Positions 1 to 8,042 of a DNA stretch of 64,000 bases are shown here, piece after piece. The notes below the pieces were generated by a model. The model was given only the letters and a program-made list of their open reading frames with translations, ran no database searches and had not been told where the DNA came from. Within the stretch, counting starts at the first letter, position 1, and each line of letters starts with the position of its first letter. The DNA comes from an uncultured Bacilli bacterium (GTDB lineage: Bacteria; Bacillota_I; Bacilli_A; ML615J-28; CAG-698): positions 1 through 64,000 of the forward strand of contig CANQVC010000003.1 in NCBI GenBank assembly GCA_947627195.1. Reading direction: 5' to 3'. Both the position numbers and the translations under genes were made by a program.

Positions 1-263
1 TTTTAAACTTTTTTGAAAAGTGTATAGCCATACTTAGTACTTATATATTATATCACTTTTATTTGCGTTTGTCAATAGGCAATTTTATTTTATACACATT
101 TTTATTATATGCAATTGTAATGAAAAAAGTACCAAAAAATGGACTTCTCATAAGGATGATAAAAAAACAATTGAGATTGTAAAACGAATAATATTAAGCA
201 TGAGCAAAAAAGCAGATAAAATATGTGGCTTTAGCATGCAAACATTTATAGAAAGCTAAAAGA
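1..263. other. non-coding stretch at left edge
   Basis: No open frame with a ribosome site and no recognisable RNA was found here. The stretch is AT-rich and lies beyond the terminator of the amidase gene. It may hold the promoter region of a gene to the left of the window, but no convincing -35/-10 pair could be assigned. Confidence 0.5.
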
Positions 264-300
264 AAAGCCTTTAAATAGCAAAAATGCTATTGAAAGGCTT
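264..300 (-). terminator. intrinsic terminator after the amidase gene
   Basis: A long hairpin with arms AAGCCTTT/AAAGGCTT, continued by AATAGC/GCTATT around an A/T loop, is followed on the minus strand by a broken T run (TTTTCTTTT). It lies about 50 bases after the amidase stop codon. Confidence 0.75.
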
Positions 301-351
301 CAAAAAATCTAATATAAACATTTGTAGTTATAAAGCTAAAACATTAACATG

Positions 352-1464
352 TCAAGTGTTATTCGAAATATTTATTAAAAAAGAAAATCTTTTTTCTTTA
401 TTATTTGTTTTAATTAAGACATTTAAAGTAACTTCTTTATTATATTGTTTTACTTTACCATCATTAGATAATATATTAGGATTTGAACTTTCCCATATTA
501 ATGATGTATTATATTTATCTAATTTTAAAGGTAAATTAATATCATTATTTATTTCTTTAGGAATAAAATAAGAATATAGATAAAGATAGCTATTTTCAAT
601 TCTTTCTTCATCATCCATTCCTTCAACAACTACATTATAAAAGTAATCTTTTTTGAATGAATCAACTTCAATTGATATTTTTATTTCCACAGTTGTCGTT
701 ATAATTGGTTTTTTAATTCCTCCACCTGGAAGAATAATTTCAGGATGATTAGATTCCCAAGTTCCTTTAAGATTAGGATATTTTAATAAAAACAATTCTA
801 TTTCCACATCTTTCAAGAAACTTTCCCATCTACCTTTTAAGCTACGAATAACATTAGGGCAATTTTTACCACTAAAATTAAAATGTTGTTTTACTCTTTC
901 AATTCCTAAATGATATTTATTAAGTAGTGTTGCTGTTAATTTAGCAGCATTTTTTAATGTTAAATCATAATTGCCACCTTGTTCAATACAAGTTTCAATA
1001 CCAATACCATTTTTGTTTCCTCCACCAATACATTCAAGTTTACTTGATTTATTAATGTAAGTTTCTCCAAACAATGTACTACCATCACCAGCATGCCATG
1101 CAACTTCATCAGTAGGAATGTGTTGGAAAATTGTATTTTCATCAACAGAAAAATGCCATGAAGCAACTCTTCCATCTAAACTATTTGCTTGATCATGAAT
1201 GTATTTATTTAAACCATATGCATTATGATGTGGGGCAGGCATTCCTGTATCATGAATAACAACATATTGTGGTCCACCATTCATTTTATCACCAATTTTC
1301 CCATTTCCAGGTCGTAATTGATTTACTGAATCAGGATAAATAAAATTTTGAATAATATTTAACGGTTTAAAATAAGGTATATTAAGCCATTTGTCTATTT
1401 TTGTTGGAATTAAATTTGTGAAAAAAGTATCTAGTTCATTTATTGATTTATTTTCTTTATTCAT
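352..1464 (-). CDS. N-acetylmuramoyl-L-alanine amidase with Ig-like tail
   Basis: Predicted zinc amidase that cuts the bond between MurNAc and the L-Ala of the stem peptide. The Amidase_2 (T7 lysozyme-like) fold spans about residues 60-215. Visible zinc ligands are H71 (VVIHDTG), H194 and C202 (HFNFSGKNCP), with the supporting K200; the H-to-C spacing of eight matches T7 lysozyme. Residues about 255-370 look like a degenerate bacterial Ig-like domain (LIWESSNPNI). No signal peptide is seen, so it may act in the cytoplasm on recovered wall fragments, be released by lysis, or be a phage-type endolysin. It is transcribed alone, with its own terminator. The family call is firm; location and role are inferred. 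Confidence 0.85.
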   Translation of the reverse strand: MNKENKSINELDTFFTNLIPTKIDKWLNIPYFKPLNIIQNFIYPDSVNQLRPGNGKIGDKMNGGPQYVVIHDTGMPAPHHNAYGLNKYIHDQANSLDGRVASWHFSVDENTIFQHIPTDEVAWHAGDGSTLFGETYINKSSKLECIGGGNKNGIGIETCIEQGGNYDLTLKNAAKLTATLLNKYHLGIERVKQHFNFSGKNCPNVIRSLKGRWESFLKDVEIELFLLKYPNLKGTWESNHPEIILPGGGIKKPIITTTVEIKISIEVDSFKKDYFYNVVVEGMDDEERIENSYLYLYSYFIPKEINNDINLPLKLDKYNTSLIWESSNPNILSNDGKVKQYNKEVTLNVLIKTNNKEKRFSFLINISNNT

Positions 1465-1527
1465 TTCTCATGTCTCTTTTATATATTATATTTTGTAATC
1501 TTGTATATAATTTGAAATCTATAAATA

Positions 1528-1558
1528 AAGACCAGAATCAAATGAAACTGGTCTTTAT
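1528..1558 (-). terminator. intrinsic terminator after the Ig-domain lipoprotein gene
   Basis: Hairpin with arms AAGACCAG/CTGGTCTT and a 12-base loop, followed by TTTATTT on the minus strand. It lies about 17 bases after the stop codon of the gene ending at 1575. Confidence 0.8.
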
Positions 1559-1574
1559 TATTTAATTCAGGAAA

Positions 1575-4172
1575 TTAGTGTACATATGATTGTAAACCAC
1601 TTGCATCATTACCTTCAACTTTATGCCATGGAGTAAATGTTTCAAATGTAAGTTTTGCACCTTTAGTACAGAATTCTTTTGTAACGCTAGCTTTATTCAT
1701 TTGTGTCTTGAATGTCATTCCATATCCACCTGCAGGAATTTCAATATAATAATCATTAAGAACATATTGAATAACTTGGTCGCCATTTCCTAGTACAACC
1801 TTACCATCTGCATCACAAACCCACGCTGCTCTCCAGCCATCAAATGTAAATGCATTTTCACGTCCACTATCAATTGCAAGTGCTGCATCTGCAATCATTG
1901 TTCCTTCCATTGGGCTACCAGCCAATGGAGCCATTGGAACTTTAACTGGTTTATCTAATGTATTATGGAAGAAAATACCCCAGTTACCACCATCACCACT
2001 TACAAGTTGACCTTGAATGTGAGTTGATGCATAAGCTACATCTGTATATTGTTTATCTTTAACTGTAACATCATGGATATCAGTTGCTTCAATATTAGCA
2101 ATTGTTTGTTCGCCAATGAATAATTGATGTCTTGTAACATTACCAGCATCATCAGTAACATCTACATAAACTGTTACACCGCTCCAAGGAGAACCAGCAC
2201 CAGGTTTTCCACCCCATGTTTTACCACGTTCAGTGTTTGTTGGAGTTGAATCATCAAATTTACTTAATTGTGATAATGCATCACCTGAAGCACCATCAGT
2301 TTGGTCTGTAGAGAAGAAACCACCAAGATAGAATGTAGTTTCAAGTTGAGCAATACCGACATTGATTGTAATTTCATTTGTAGCTGTATCTGAACCTTTT
2401 GTTAAAGCAAATGTTAATGTTGTATCACGATATCTTAAGAATTGTTTTAATAAGTTACCTTCAGCATCAAACATATCTTGTTCAAATGTCCAAGTTAAAG
2501 CAACAGCTGCATCTGCATTGCTAGAACCTAATACGTCACCAACAGTCATAGGTAAAGGAAGTTTATTTCCACCTTCACGACCAATTGCGCCATAAGGGAA
2601 CCATGCAATTTTACTTAATAATTCACCTTCTTCAGCAAATTTATTAACAATAGTTAAACTTAATCTTTGAGCATCATTTGCACAAGGTTTAACAGTGAAA
2701 TCTAGTGGAACATCTTGTTCAAATGCATATTCTTCAGAAACAGTTCCTGCATATTTAATTTTTGCAGTTAATGTAACATTTTTATTTCCAGAAAGATTTA
2801 CATCGATTTGACCTTTAGATGATAAAGTATTTTCATCTGATGAAGACCATTCAATTGCTAATTTACCAAATTTACGAGTTGTATCTTTTGTTGGTAAATT
2901 AATATTTGCACCTTCTAATTCATAATTACCACTAGCTGCTTTTTGAGGAAGAACATTTTCAGTAACATATTGAACGATTTCTTCTTTAGTAAATCCAGCA
3001 ACCATAAATGTATATCTGAAAGTTTGTTTATTATTTCCAACTTCTGTTGTAGCTGATAAAACTATTTGTGTATCATCTAGAGGTTTTGTATATTTACCTT
3101 CACTTGTAAGTGGGTTAGTACCAACAACTGCAGATGTACCCCAAGTAACTTTAGCTTCTTTACCAGCTTCTTCAGCTGTAAATTCTGTCTTAAATGTAAC
3201 ATCACCTTTTAATTTGTCATTGCCTGAAAGGTAATCAGCAAATTGATCTTTAAAATAATTGTCAATAAATGTTAATGCTGTAAAATCATTAACATCAGGA
3301 TCATCAACAACAAGTAATGTTAATGTTTCTACTAATTCATCACCATCTAATGAAAGTTTACAAGTTACAGGAACTTTTACATCACCAACAGCTTCATTAT
3401 AATCATAAATATATCTGTTTTGTTCTAAAACAGAACCATCTTCTAATGTATATTCTACTTCAACACCTTGTTCAGGAATAGGTAAATAGAAATCTTTAAT
3501 AACAAATTCAGGTAATTTACCTTTTATTTTGTTCATTTCATCAATTAATATTTGACGACTTTCATCACTTTTAACAACTGTAATTGTAACAGAATCAGTT
3601 ACAGATGGATCTTTAATTGATTTTGCTGTGATTTTACAAGGACCAGGTAAAACACCTGTAATTGTACCATCAGTAGCAATTGTTATATTTTCATTAGATA
3701 ATTCCCATGTAACAGCAGCATTTGCACCAATTGGATCTGTTTCAATCATTAAGAATCCAGTTCCTTTTATAGGAAGAACTAATCTTGAGCCATCAGAAGG
3801 AACACCATCTGTATTAATTTTAATTGATGTTGGAACAATAGTACTTGCCAATACTTTAACAGTAAATGTTCTTTCAGTAGTTTGTTCACCATAAGACAAT
3901 TTTGCAGTTAAAGTTACAGTAACATCTTCACCTGGAAGTGTAACTAATGCAGTCTTATTATTAAGAATAGAAATAATTGATGTATTATCGCTTTTCCATT
4001 CAACAGTCGCATCGCCAACTTTAGAAGTTAGGCCAAAGTCACCTGAAACTTCAGTAGGCACTTTTAAAGAATCTGCCCAGTCTTCTAGTCCACCATTGCC
4101 ACAACCAACAACAACCAATGCTAGTAAAGCAACAGCAACTAATAGAAAAAGCTTTTTCATTTTGTTTAACAT
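1575..4172 (-). CDS. large surface lipoprotein with bacterial Ig-like domains
   Basis: Secreted lipoprotein of about 865 residues. The start is set at the ATG at 4172 because AGGAGG lies just upstream; a TTG further upstream (4193) overlaps that ribosome site and is unlikely. The signal peptide ends in a lipobox (VVGC, Cys24). About residues 110-205 form a Big_2 domain (TDPIGANAAVTWELS, then a TDGTITGV-type motif). At least three further modules with the WxSs/LTSxGKY pattern of degenerate bacterial Ig domains follow. The C-terminal third (from about 600) is probably beta-rich and unassigned. No catalytic motif was found. It is likely a cell-surface adhesin or glycan-binding protein. It has its own consensus promoter with cre-like sites, so it is probably controlled by sugar supply. 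Confidence 0.7.
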   Translation of the reverse strand: MLNKMKKLFLLVAVALLALVVVGCGNGGLEDWADSLKVPTEVSGDFGLTSKVGDATVEWKSDNTSIISILNNKTALVTLPGEDVTVTLTAKLSYGEQTTERTFTVKVLASTIVPTSIKINTDGVPSDGSRLVLPIKGTGFLMIETDPIGANAAVTWELSNENITIATDGTITGVLPGPCKITAKSIKDPSVTDSVTITVVKSDESRQILIDEMNKIKGKLPEFVIKDFYLPIPEQGVEVEYTLEDGSVLEQNRYIYDYNEAVGDVKVPVTCKLSLDGDELVETLTLLVVDDPDVNDFTALTFIDNYFKDQFADYLSGNDKLKGDVTFKTEFTAEEAGKEAKVTWGTSAVVGTNPLTSEGKYTKPLDDTQIVLSATTEVGNNKQTFRYTFMVAGFTKEEIVQYVTENVLPQKAASGNYELEGANINLPTKDTTRKFGKLAIEWSSSDENTLSSKGQIDVNLSGNKNVTLTAKIKYAGTVSEEYAFEQDVPLDFTVKPCANDAQRLSLTIVNKFAEEGELLSKIAWFPYGAIGREGGNKLPLPMTVGDVLGSSNADAAVALTWTFEQDMFDAEGNLLKQFLRYRDTTLTFALTKGSDTATNEITINVGIAQLETTFYLGGFFSTDQTDGASGDALSQLSKFDDSTPTNTERGKTWGGKPGAGSPWSGVTVYVDVTDDAGNVTRHQLFIGEQTIANIEATDIHDVTVKDKQYTDVAYASTHIQGQLVSGDGGNWGIFFHNTLDKPVKVPMAPLAGSPMEGTMIADAALAIDSGRENAFTFDGWRAAWVCDADGKVVLGNGDQVIQYVLNDYYIEIPAGGYGMTFKTQMNKASVTKEFCTKGAKLTFETFTPWHKVEGNDASGLQSYVH

Positions 4173-4230
4173 TGAAATCCTCCTCTTTTTCAATTTTGAT
4201 TTTTTAGATTTATTATCTAAATCTAATTAT

Positions 4231-4259
4231 ATTATAATTCATTTTCTATAAAATGTCAA
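4231..4259 (-). promoter_or_regulatory. consensus sigma-A promoter of the Ig lipoprotein gene
   Basis: TTGACA (4254-4259) and TATAAT (4231-4236) are separated by exactly 17 bases, a perfect match to the vegetative consensus. The start codon lies about 60 bases downstream. Confidence 0.88.
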
Positions 4260-4266
4260 CATAATT

Positions 4267-4320
4267 TGAAAACGTTTTAAATTATTTTTTCATTTTCATA
4301 TTATTTTCATAAAAACGTTT
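4267..4320. promoter_or_regulatory. paired cre/LacI-type operator half-palindromes
   Basis: TGAAAACGTTTTAA at 4267-4280 matches 13 of 14 positions of the CcpA cre consensus (TGWAANCGNTNWCA) and lies 7 bases upstream of the -35 box. A second AAACGTTT palindrome lies at 4313-4320. Their position upstream of the promoter would fit activation or looping by CcpA or another LacI-family regulator; which regulator binds is not known. Confidence 0.55.
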
Positions 4321-4343
4321 AACTAAAATTGGATAAAAAGTTC

Positions 4344-5072
4344 TTATTTTAGGAATAATAGAGACTTATTATATAGTTCTTGTTCTTGTTCATATGTATC
4401 ATACCCATGTCCTGCATGATCTATGATATGTAAATTGGAATTAGCAAATCTTACTACATATTCAACACCAAAAACGAATGGAACATTAGTATCATCTCTT
4501 CCGCAAATAACCATTACGGGATTTTTAAAGTTTTTGGTGTTTTGATACATGTCATATTTTTGAATTGTTTTAACAAAATTTTCACTCATTTCAAATCCTG
4601 AAAAATAAGCATTACCATTTTCTAGTTTTAATGCTTTCTCAAATCTTGCTTTAGCAAGTTCTTTCATATTACCAGCAGGAGACCATAATAAAAGTTTTTT
4701 AATTACTTTATCATCAGCTACAAGACTTGCAACAGCTCCACCTAAACTAAAACCTAATAATTCAACTTCTTTAATTCCTTTAACATTTTTCGCAAATTCA
4801 ATCATTTGTTTAGCATCTTCTAACAAATAATCAAAATCAAAATCATAAAATTCACCATCAGATTCACCATTACCATGATAATCCATACGTAAACTAGCAA
4901 TATTATTTTTACTTAATAATCTTGATAAATTGCGAAAATGACCATTATGTTCCATTCTGTGACCAGTAAATCCATGTAGCATTACAACAATCTTTTCCGC
5001 ATTTTCAGGTAAATCAAGATATCCTCTTAAGATAAGTCCTTTTTTGTTTAATATTTCAACTGCTTCTACCAT
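4344..5072 (-). CDS. alpha/beta hydrolase (carboxylesterase-like)
   Basis: Cytoplasmic serine hydrolase of 242 residues. The triad is visible: nucleophile S109 in GFSLGG, acid D193 or D194 (CGRDDTNVP) and H222 (HAGHGYD). The oxyanion-side HGFTGH motif is at 33-38. The length is typical of the family. It is the last gene of the amino-sugar operon, 12 bases after murQ, so its substrate may be an acylated or lactyl sugar or a peptide ester from wall turnover. That link is inferred only from position. The start has no strong alternative. Confidence 0.8.
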   Translation of the reverse strand: MVEAVEILNKKGLILRGYLDLPENAEKIVVMLHGFTGHRMEHNGHFRNLSRLLSKNNIASLRMDYHGNGESDGEFYDFDFDYLLEDAKQMIEFAKNVKGIKEVELLGFSLGGAVASLVADDKVIKKLLLWSPAGNMKELAKARFEKALKLENGNAYFSGFEMSENFVKTIQKYDMYQNTKNFKNPVMVICGRDDTNVPFVFGVEYVVRFANSNLHIIDHAGHGYDTYEQEQELYNKSLLFLK

Positions 5073-5084
5073 AATAATATCCTT

Positions 5085-6002
5085 CTATTTGTTTTGATTT
5101 GCTTCCTTTAAAGCATTACGTATATGTCCATGATATTTATCTAAAAGTTTAGTTACTTTTTCAACATCATCAATACCACTTAAGATAGAAAATAAAGCTT
5201 TTTTAACACTACCAAATTTATCAATAGCAACTTGAGCTTCTTCATTAGAAACACCTGTAGCTTGAGTAATAATACTTTGCGCTCTTTTAACTAATTTTAA
5301 ATTAGTTGGTTGAACATCAATCATTAAATTTTCATATACTTTTCCCATACGAATCATGGAAGCTGTGGATAACATATTACAAATTAATTTTTGTGCTGTT
5401 CCTGATTTCATTCTTGTGGAACCTGTAACAGGTTCACAACCTGTTATAGCCTCAATTGGATAATCAGCTTTTTTCGCAATCTCACTATTAGGTGAAGTTG
5501 TAATACAACCAGTAATACATCCTATTACTTTCGCATATTCAACAGCACTAACAGCATAAGGAGTTCTTCCACTAGCTGTAATACCAATAACAACATCATT
5601 TTTATTAACATTAATATTTTTAAGATCTTCAATCGCCATTTCTTTAGAATCTTCTGCTCCTTCAACAGCTTTAGTCATTGCTTTCATCCCACCAGCCATT
5701 AAACATTGAACCATTTCATCAGGACAAGAATAAGTTGGACGACATTCAACAGCATCTAAAATACCTATTCTTCCACTAGTTCCCGCACCTACATAAATTA
5801 GTCTACCATCTTTATAAAACGCCTCAACAATCTTATCAACTAAAGCAGCAATTTGTGGCAAAGCTTTTTCCACAGCATATGGTACTGTTTTATCTTCATT
5901 ATTAATAACAGTTACAATTTCTAAAGTAGACATTGTATCGATATTCATTGTGTTTTTATTTCTTTGTTCAGTTCCTATTTTTTTTAAATCTACACTATTC
6001 AT
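5085..6002 (-). CDS. murQ: N-acetylmuramic acid 6-phosphate etherase
   Basis: MurQ removes the D-lactyl ether of MurNAc-6-P to give GlcNAc-6-P, the committed step of MurNAc recycling. The SIS-fold sugar-phosphate site GAGTSGRIG lies at about residues 72-80, followed by the catalytic glutamate of DAVECRPTY and the second acidic cluster VEGAED near 115. A helical C-terminal domain completes the usual 300-residue length. The start is placed at ATG 6002, which overlaps the end of anmK by 8 bases; a TTG nine bases upstream is possible. Neighbouring kinases (BadF-type and AnmK) supply its substrate. Confidence 0.95.
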   Translation of the reverse strand: MNSVDLKKIGTEQRNKNTMNIDTMSTLEIVTVINNEDKTVPYAVEKALPQIAALVDKIVEAFYKDGRLIYVGAGTSGRIGILDAVECRPTYSCPDEMVQCLMAGGMKAMTKAVEGAEDSKEMAIEDLKNINVNKNDVVIGITASGRTPYAVSAVEYAKVIGCITGCITTSPNSEIAKKADYPIEAITGCEPVTGSTRMKSGTAQKLICNMLSTASMIRMGKVYENLMIDVQPTNLKLVKRAQSIITQATGVSNEEAQVAIDKFGSVKKALFSILSGIDDVEKVTKLLDKYHGHIRNALKEANQNK

Positions 6003-7137
6003 TTTGTTCAAATGGATTTAATGTGATGTTACCTAAAATGACATTATCTTTAGCTCCTGTTGCAGATGGAACATTACTTGATTTATGTTGTAATGTTTGA
6101 TAACCAAGAACAACAAAAGCTATAGCTTCTTTGGCATCACTATTAATCCCAAACTCCTCTCCTGTTAATATTTGTAAATGTGTAAGTTCTTTTAATCTTT
6201 TCATAATGTATTTATTATGACTTCCACCACCACTGACAACTACTAAATCAATATCTTTTAAATAAGTTAAATAATGATAAGCAATTGAATATGCGGTAAA
6301 TTCACTAATAGTTGTTATAATATCTTTTTTATCATAATTAATAAATGAACATTTATTAGCAAGTTCCTCCATGAATAAAAAACTATATTGTTCTCTACCT
6401 GTTGATTTAGGTGGTTTTCTTTGAAGGAATGGATCTTTTTTTAATTCATCTAAAATTTCATTTATGATTTTACCATTAGAGGCAATATTTCCATCTTTAT
6501 CATATGGTAAATTAAAATATTTTTGCATAAAATAATCAATCATCATATTACCAACACCTGTATCAAAAGATAAAACATCTTCAATTTTACAGTTTTTCTT
6601 CAAATATGTTACATTACCAATTCCCCCAATATTTTGTAAAGCAATATTTTTTGTATCACTTTTAAACAAATAATATTCCGAAAAAGGAACTAATGGTGCT
6701 CCTTCGCCCCCTGAAGCTATATCCATAGTACGGAAATTGGAAATCGTTGGTATATGAGTATGATAACTAATAACACTAGGTTCACCAATTTGTAAAGTTG
6801 ATGGAACTTTAATTTCAGATTTATTACCTTTAGGATCGTGCCAAATTGTTTGACCATGACTAGCAACAAAAGCAATGTCACTATAATGATATGCTGTTTT
6901 TTCTAATAATGCATCAATTGCTTTTACAAAATAATAACCAAGTTGAAAATTTAAACTACTTATTTCATTTAATTTAGCTGTTTCCATATTAAGATTTCTT
7001 GATAAACATTTTTTAAATGAATCGTCATATGGATAAGTAATAAATTTCTTTAATGTGAACTTTTCATTTATTATTTCCACAAGTGCACAATCAACACCAT
7101 CTAAAGAAGTCCCACTCATCAATCCTATCGCTAGCAT
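5995..7137 (-). CDS. anmK: anhydro-N-acetylmuramic acid kinase
   Basis: AnmK hydrates and phosphorylates 1,6-anhydroMurNAc, the product of lytic transglycosylases, to MurNAc-6-P for MurQ. The N-terminal GLMSGTSLDGVDCALVEI motif is diagnostic, with VASHGQTIWHDP near residue 93-104, NIGGIGNVTYL near 170 and VVSGGGSHN near 298. At 380 residues it is the full family length. AGAGG lies upstream of ATG 7137. It overlaps the upstream kinase gene by 7 bases and murQ by 8, so translation is probably coupled. AnmK implies that this cell meets anhydro-muropeptides, made by itself or by other bacteria. Confidence 0.95.
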   Translation of the reverse strand: MLAIGLMSGTSLDGVDCALVEIINEKFTLKKFITYPYDDSFKKCLSRNLNMETAKLNEISSLNFQLGYYFVKAIDALLEKTAYHYSDIAFVASHGQTIWHDPKGNKSEIKVPSTLQIGEPSVISYHTHIPTISNFRTMDIASGGEGAPLVPFSEYYLFKSDTKNIALQNIGGIGNVTYLKKNCKIEDVLSFDTGVGNMMIDYFMQKYFNLPYDKDGNIASNGKIINEILDELKKDPFLQRKPPKSTGREQYSFLFMEELANKCSFINYDKKDIITTISEFTAYSIAYHYLTYLKDIDLVVVSGGGSHNKYIMKRLKELTHLQILTGEEFGINSDAKEAIAFVVLGYQTLQHKSSNVPSATGAKDNVILGNITLNPFEQNE

Positions 7138-8042
7138 AATAGACCTCTTCTTAATCCCATATAATATGCCCCATATATAGGATCTTCATCGCCTTGAACA
7201 ACTAAAGGGTTAAAACCATTTTGTTTTAAATGTTCTAAAAGACTATCTTGAACTTCTTGAACATGACTAATAAAACCCCCTCTAAATCCTATGACAAATG
7301 ATGATAAATTAAGCATACGAATACAATTTAAAACATCATTTCCTAAAAATATACCATTTTGTTTTAACCACTCTTTAGCTTCTAAATCATTAACTGCTTC
7401 TTTACTAAAGAATGAAGCATATGATGCAACATCTTTTTTAGTATTTTGATACATTAATACTTTAAATTCTTGGATATCTTTATAATTAAGTTCTTGCATA
7501 AACTTTTTACCAAGAGGTGTTATTTCTTTAGTTTGTTCATATTTATCTATTATTTTAATAATATAATCTTTAACACAAGAATATGCTGAACCTTTTTCAT
7601 TTAATAAATGTCCCCAACCACCAATTAATGATGTTGTTTCATTTTTTATTCCAAGAATAGAACTACCTGTACCAGCTAAGACCATGACACCTTCTTGATA
7701 TTTATCTTGGACTATCGAATATAAAGCAATTACAGCATCATTCTCCATAATAATAGGTACTTGATATATATCTTTAAATTCTTGTTCAATTTCTTGCTTG
7801 TTTTTAACAACACCCAATCCAGAAATACCCATTGATATTCCCATTAATTGATACTGTTCTTTTTTGATTTCTTCTAAAACAATATTAATACCTTGTTTAA
7901 TGTTTTTAAATGCTTCATCTTTCATGGCAGCAGGACTACCTGAACCAACAATTGCTTCTTTAAGAATTGATCTATTTTTATCAATAATCGCAACTTTAGT
8001 CTTTGTTCCGCCAGCATCAACAACAATTAAAACTTTTTTCAC
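7131..8042 (-). CDS. BadF/BadG-type amino-sugar kinase (GlcNAc/MurNAc kinase)
   Basis: ASKHA-fold kinase of 303 residues. Phosphate-1 motif VDAGGTKTKVAIID is at residues 8-21, the catalytic-region MENDAVIALY is near 99, and phosphate-2 LAGTGSSILGI near 122. The family includes N-acetylglucosamine kinase and Clostridium MurK, which phosphorylates both MurNAc and GlcNAc. Lying between a NagZ-MupG gene and anmK-murQ, it most likely makes MurNAc-6-P and/or GlcNAc-6-P from free sugars released in the cytoplasm. It starts with GTG inside the stop codon of the upstream gene (GTGA overlap), with a GAGGTG ribosome site. Exact specificity cannot be read from the sequence. Confidence 0.85.
   Translation of the reverse strand: MKKVLIVVDAGGTKTKVAIIDKNRSILKEAIVGSGSPAAMKDEAFKNIKQGINIVLEEIKKEQYQLMGISMGISGLGVVKNKQEIEQEFKDIYQVPIIMENDAVIALYSIVQDKYQEGVMVLAGTGSSILGIKNETTSLIGGWGHLLNEKGSAYSCVKDYIIKIIDKYEQTKEITPLGKKFMQELNYKDIQEFKVLMYQNTKKDVASYASFFSKEAVNDLEAKEWLKQNGIFLGNDVLNCIRMLNLSSFVIGFRGGFISHVQEVQDSLLEHLKQNGFNPLVVQGDEDPIYGAYYMGLRRGLLC

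Noticed and set aside
284-571. Plus-strand open frame opposite the amidase gene
   Set aside because: It is antisense to the amidase tail, begins within the terminator hairpin and has no ribosome site or recognisable domain.
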